Shown: positions 62,688 through 64,000 of the stretch, piece after piece
Position numbering within the stretch: position 1 is the first letter of the stretch
Layout of the letters: the number at the start of each line of letters is the position of its first letter
Assembly: GCF_949628215.1 (NCBI RefSeq)
Contig: NC_134283.1
Coordinates: 22,484,975-22,548,974 of the forward strand
Source: Phalacrocorax aristotelis
Lineage: Eukaryota > Chordata > Aves > Suliformes > Phalacrocoracidae
Reading direction: 5' to 3'
DNA length: 64,000 bases
Notes under the pieces: model-generated
Told to the model about the DNA's origin: nothing
Databases searched by the model: none
The model's input: the letters and a program-made list of their open reading frames with translations, nothing else
Translations under genes and position numbers: made by a program

Positions 62688-64000
62688 TATATCTGTGTAG
62701 TACCATTTAACTATTTGAGAATAGTTTTCTTCTGTGACAGGGCTGAAAGTACTTCTTTCTTCTTCCTTGTAATATTTAGTTCTTTTTTCAAGTTATCTGT
62801 ATTTATTGTAGGCCAAGAGGGGTACCTGGTCTTTTGTAGTCTCTAGTCTACCAGGCTACATAGTTTCTTTTCCACTTATTCTCACTAAAGTGTTTTTGCA
62901 GCTTTCCACTACATTTTCCCCTCAGCTCTCTGATTTTTCTGCCTGCATCAAAGCACTTTCATAGCAAACAGCCCATTTGTTCATCCCAAGCCTGATGTAC
63001 TGCTTACCCGTTTTGCTGCTTCTATCCCTTCAGAAAGTACAACTCCCCTCAAATCCCCAAGTGATCCTTTTCTCTATACCCTGTCTCTACCAAGTTCCTT
63101 GACACAAGTGCTTTCACTTCCACAAACTCCCATAGCCACAACCTGAGTCTTATCCTTTAGCCTTTAACACCTGTCCTAGAACTGGCAGGTGGAGATGCTG
63201 GCTGGTCTTAGGGCATCTCTGCTCTTTTCCTAATATCTGGTATCATTTGTTCACAGATTTGGTCAAGCTGCTTTCTCTTTCTGCCTCAGTCTTAGAAAGC
63301 TGGTGAGTTTTTACTGAGCTAGCATACAATTTACGAATGCTGCATCTGTTTTCCTGCCAGTGAACCCTTTACATTAACTGAACTCCTAAAAGCCTTTTCC
63401 CCACTGCCCTTACAGGAGGGCTCTTCAGGACTGCACATTTTGGGTAGCTAGAAGCTTTTTTCTGACATCTCACCTAACTGAACACGCGTCTCCCCAGCTC
63501 CCTGGTGCCTATCTTAAGTTTCTGTATCTCTCCTGCCTCTGCGGTAATTTCAGGCCATCATTGGAGATTGCTTAGTTTTCATTTTGCTCAGCTAACTATG
63601 AAAAGCTTTTTGAACATCTGGTTTTCTGCTCCCCTGGTCATGTCTTTTCTGCATTCACTATGGTTGGAGGTCTCTTTCCTGAAGATGCACAACGAGAAGC
63701 AGACACGTCACTTCAGGCAGGTCTTCCTAGAGATTTCTACTAAAATGATCTGTAGGGGAAAAATATATATGGCATATAATTTGATCTTTTTTATCTTTTT
63801 TTTTTTGTGTGGCTAGTAACACTCCTGTGGCTGTCTAAGATAGCTAGTGTACAAACAAATTATGAGTTTCCAAACTGCTGCAAAAATCCTGATTAGTTCT
63901 TAAGGTAATTTGAGTAATTTTTAATCAGCCCTGACACCTGCATTCTGGGAATTAGTGGAAGAGCAAAATCTTTCTGGGCTTCATCTGTTTCACCTTCTTC
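62688..64000. other. Intergenic DNA to the window edge
   Basis: No gene, RNA or repeat family is recognised. The only long frame is a 103-codon plus-strand ORF at 63505-63816, without recognisable features. Confidence 0.5.

Noticed and set aside
58121-64000. Search for CALB2 first exon to the right of CMTR2
   Set aside because: CALB2 is the expected next gene by mammalian synteny, but no EF-hand or calbindin-like exon is visible, so it probably lies beyond the window.
1-64000. Possible CRISPR array, phage, operon or defence system
   Set aside because: The sequence is plainly vertebrate, with introns, CR1 LINEs, a CpG island and an avian-type LTR. No regularly spaced repeats or clustered prokaryotic genes exist.

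Overview
The window looks like a stretch of bird nuclear genome. The evidence is several CR1 (chicken-repeat-1) LINE fragments, including their characteristic 3' ends, an ERVK/alpharetrovirus-type solo LTR, and vertebrate exon-intron structure with the HYDIN-CMTR2 gene order also seen on human 16q22. There are no prokaryotic operons, CRISPR arrays, tRNA or rRNA genes that I can recognise. Most short ORFs here are chance reading frames in introns and intergenic DNA.

Left part (1-16091): the 5' end of HYDIN on the minus strand. Five coding exons can be placed to the base, with consensus GT-AG splice sites and continuous reading frame: 16091-15963 (start codon at 16079), 15105-14980, 13344-13225, 9851-9717 and 2824-2625. 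Together they encode the first 232 complete residues of the very large ciliary central-apparatus protein. The gene continues beyond the left edge. A CR1 fragment occupies the left margin and an older CR1-like remnant lies in the fourth coding intron.

Middle part (16092 to about 48860): about 33 kb with no convincing protein-coding gene. It holds CR1 pieces (about 16428-16651, 34291-34445, 35931-35995 and 43350-43710), a 21-base poly(G) run, an A-rich run, and a GC-richer island at about 23355-24350. The island carries two closely spaced X-box-like (RFX) motifs and is my best guess for the HYDIN promoter/5' UTR. That assignment is inference.

Right part (about 48860-58120): CMTR2 on the minus strand, with an intronless coding region (764 codons plus stop), a 19-nt leader in the coding exon, one 5' UTR intron (57869-55872) and a non-coding first exon inside a CpG island at about 57530-57990. 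A poly(A) signal with a GU-rich downstream element at 48885-48880 suggests a 3' UTR of up to about 4.7 kb, and nearer candidate signals also exist.

Far right (58120-64000): intergenic, with a 250-bp solo LTR at 62351-62600 flanked by an imperfect 6-bp duplication, and a perfect 10-bp-arm palindrome just downstream. The two genes have unrelated roles, HYDIN in motile cilia and CMTR2 in mRNA cap-2 methylation. They are tandem neighbours rather than a functional unit. I found no evidence of a previously undescribed system. The most useful items are the X-box island, the LTR and the possible long CMTR2 3' UTR.
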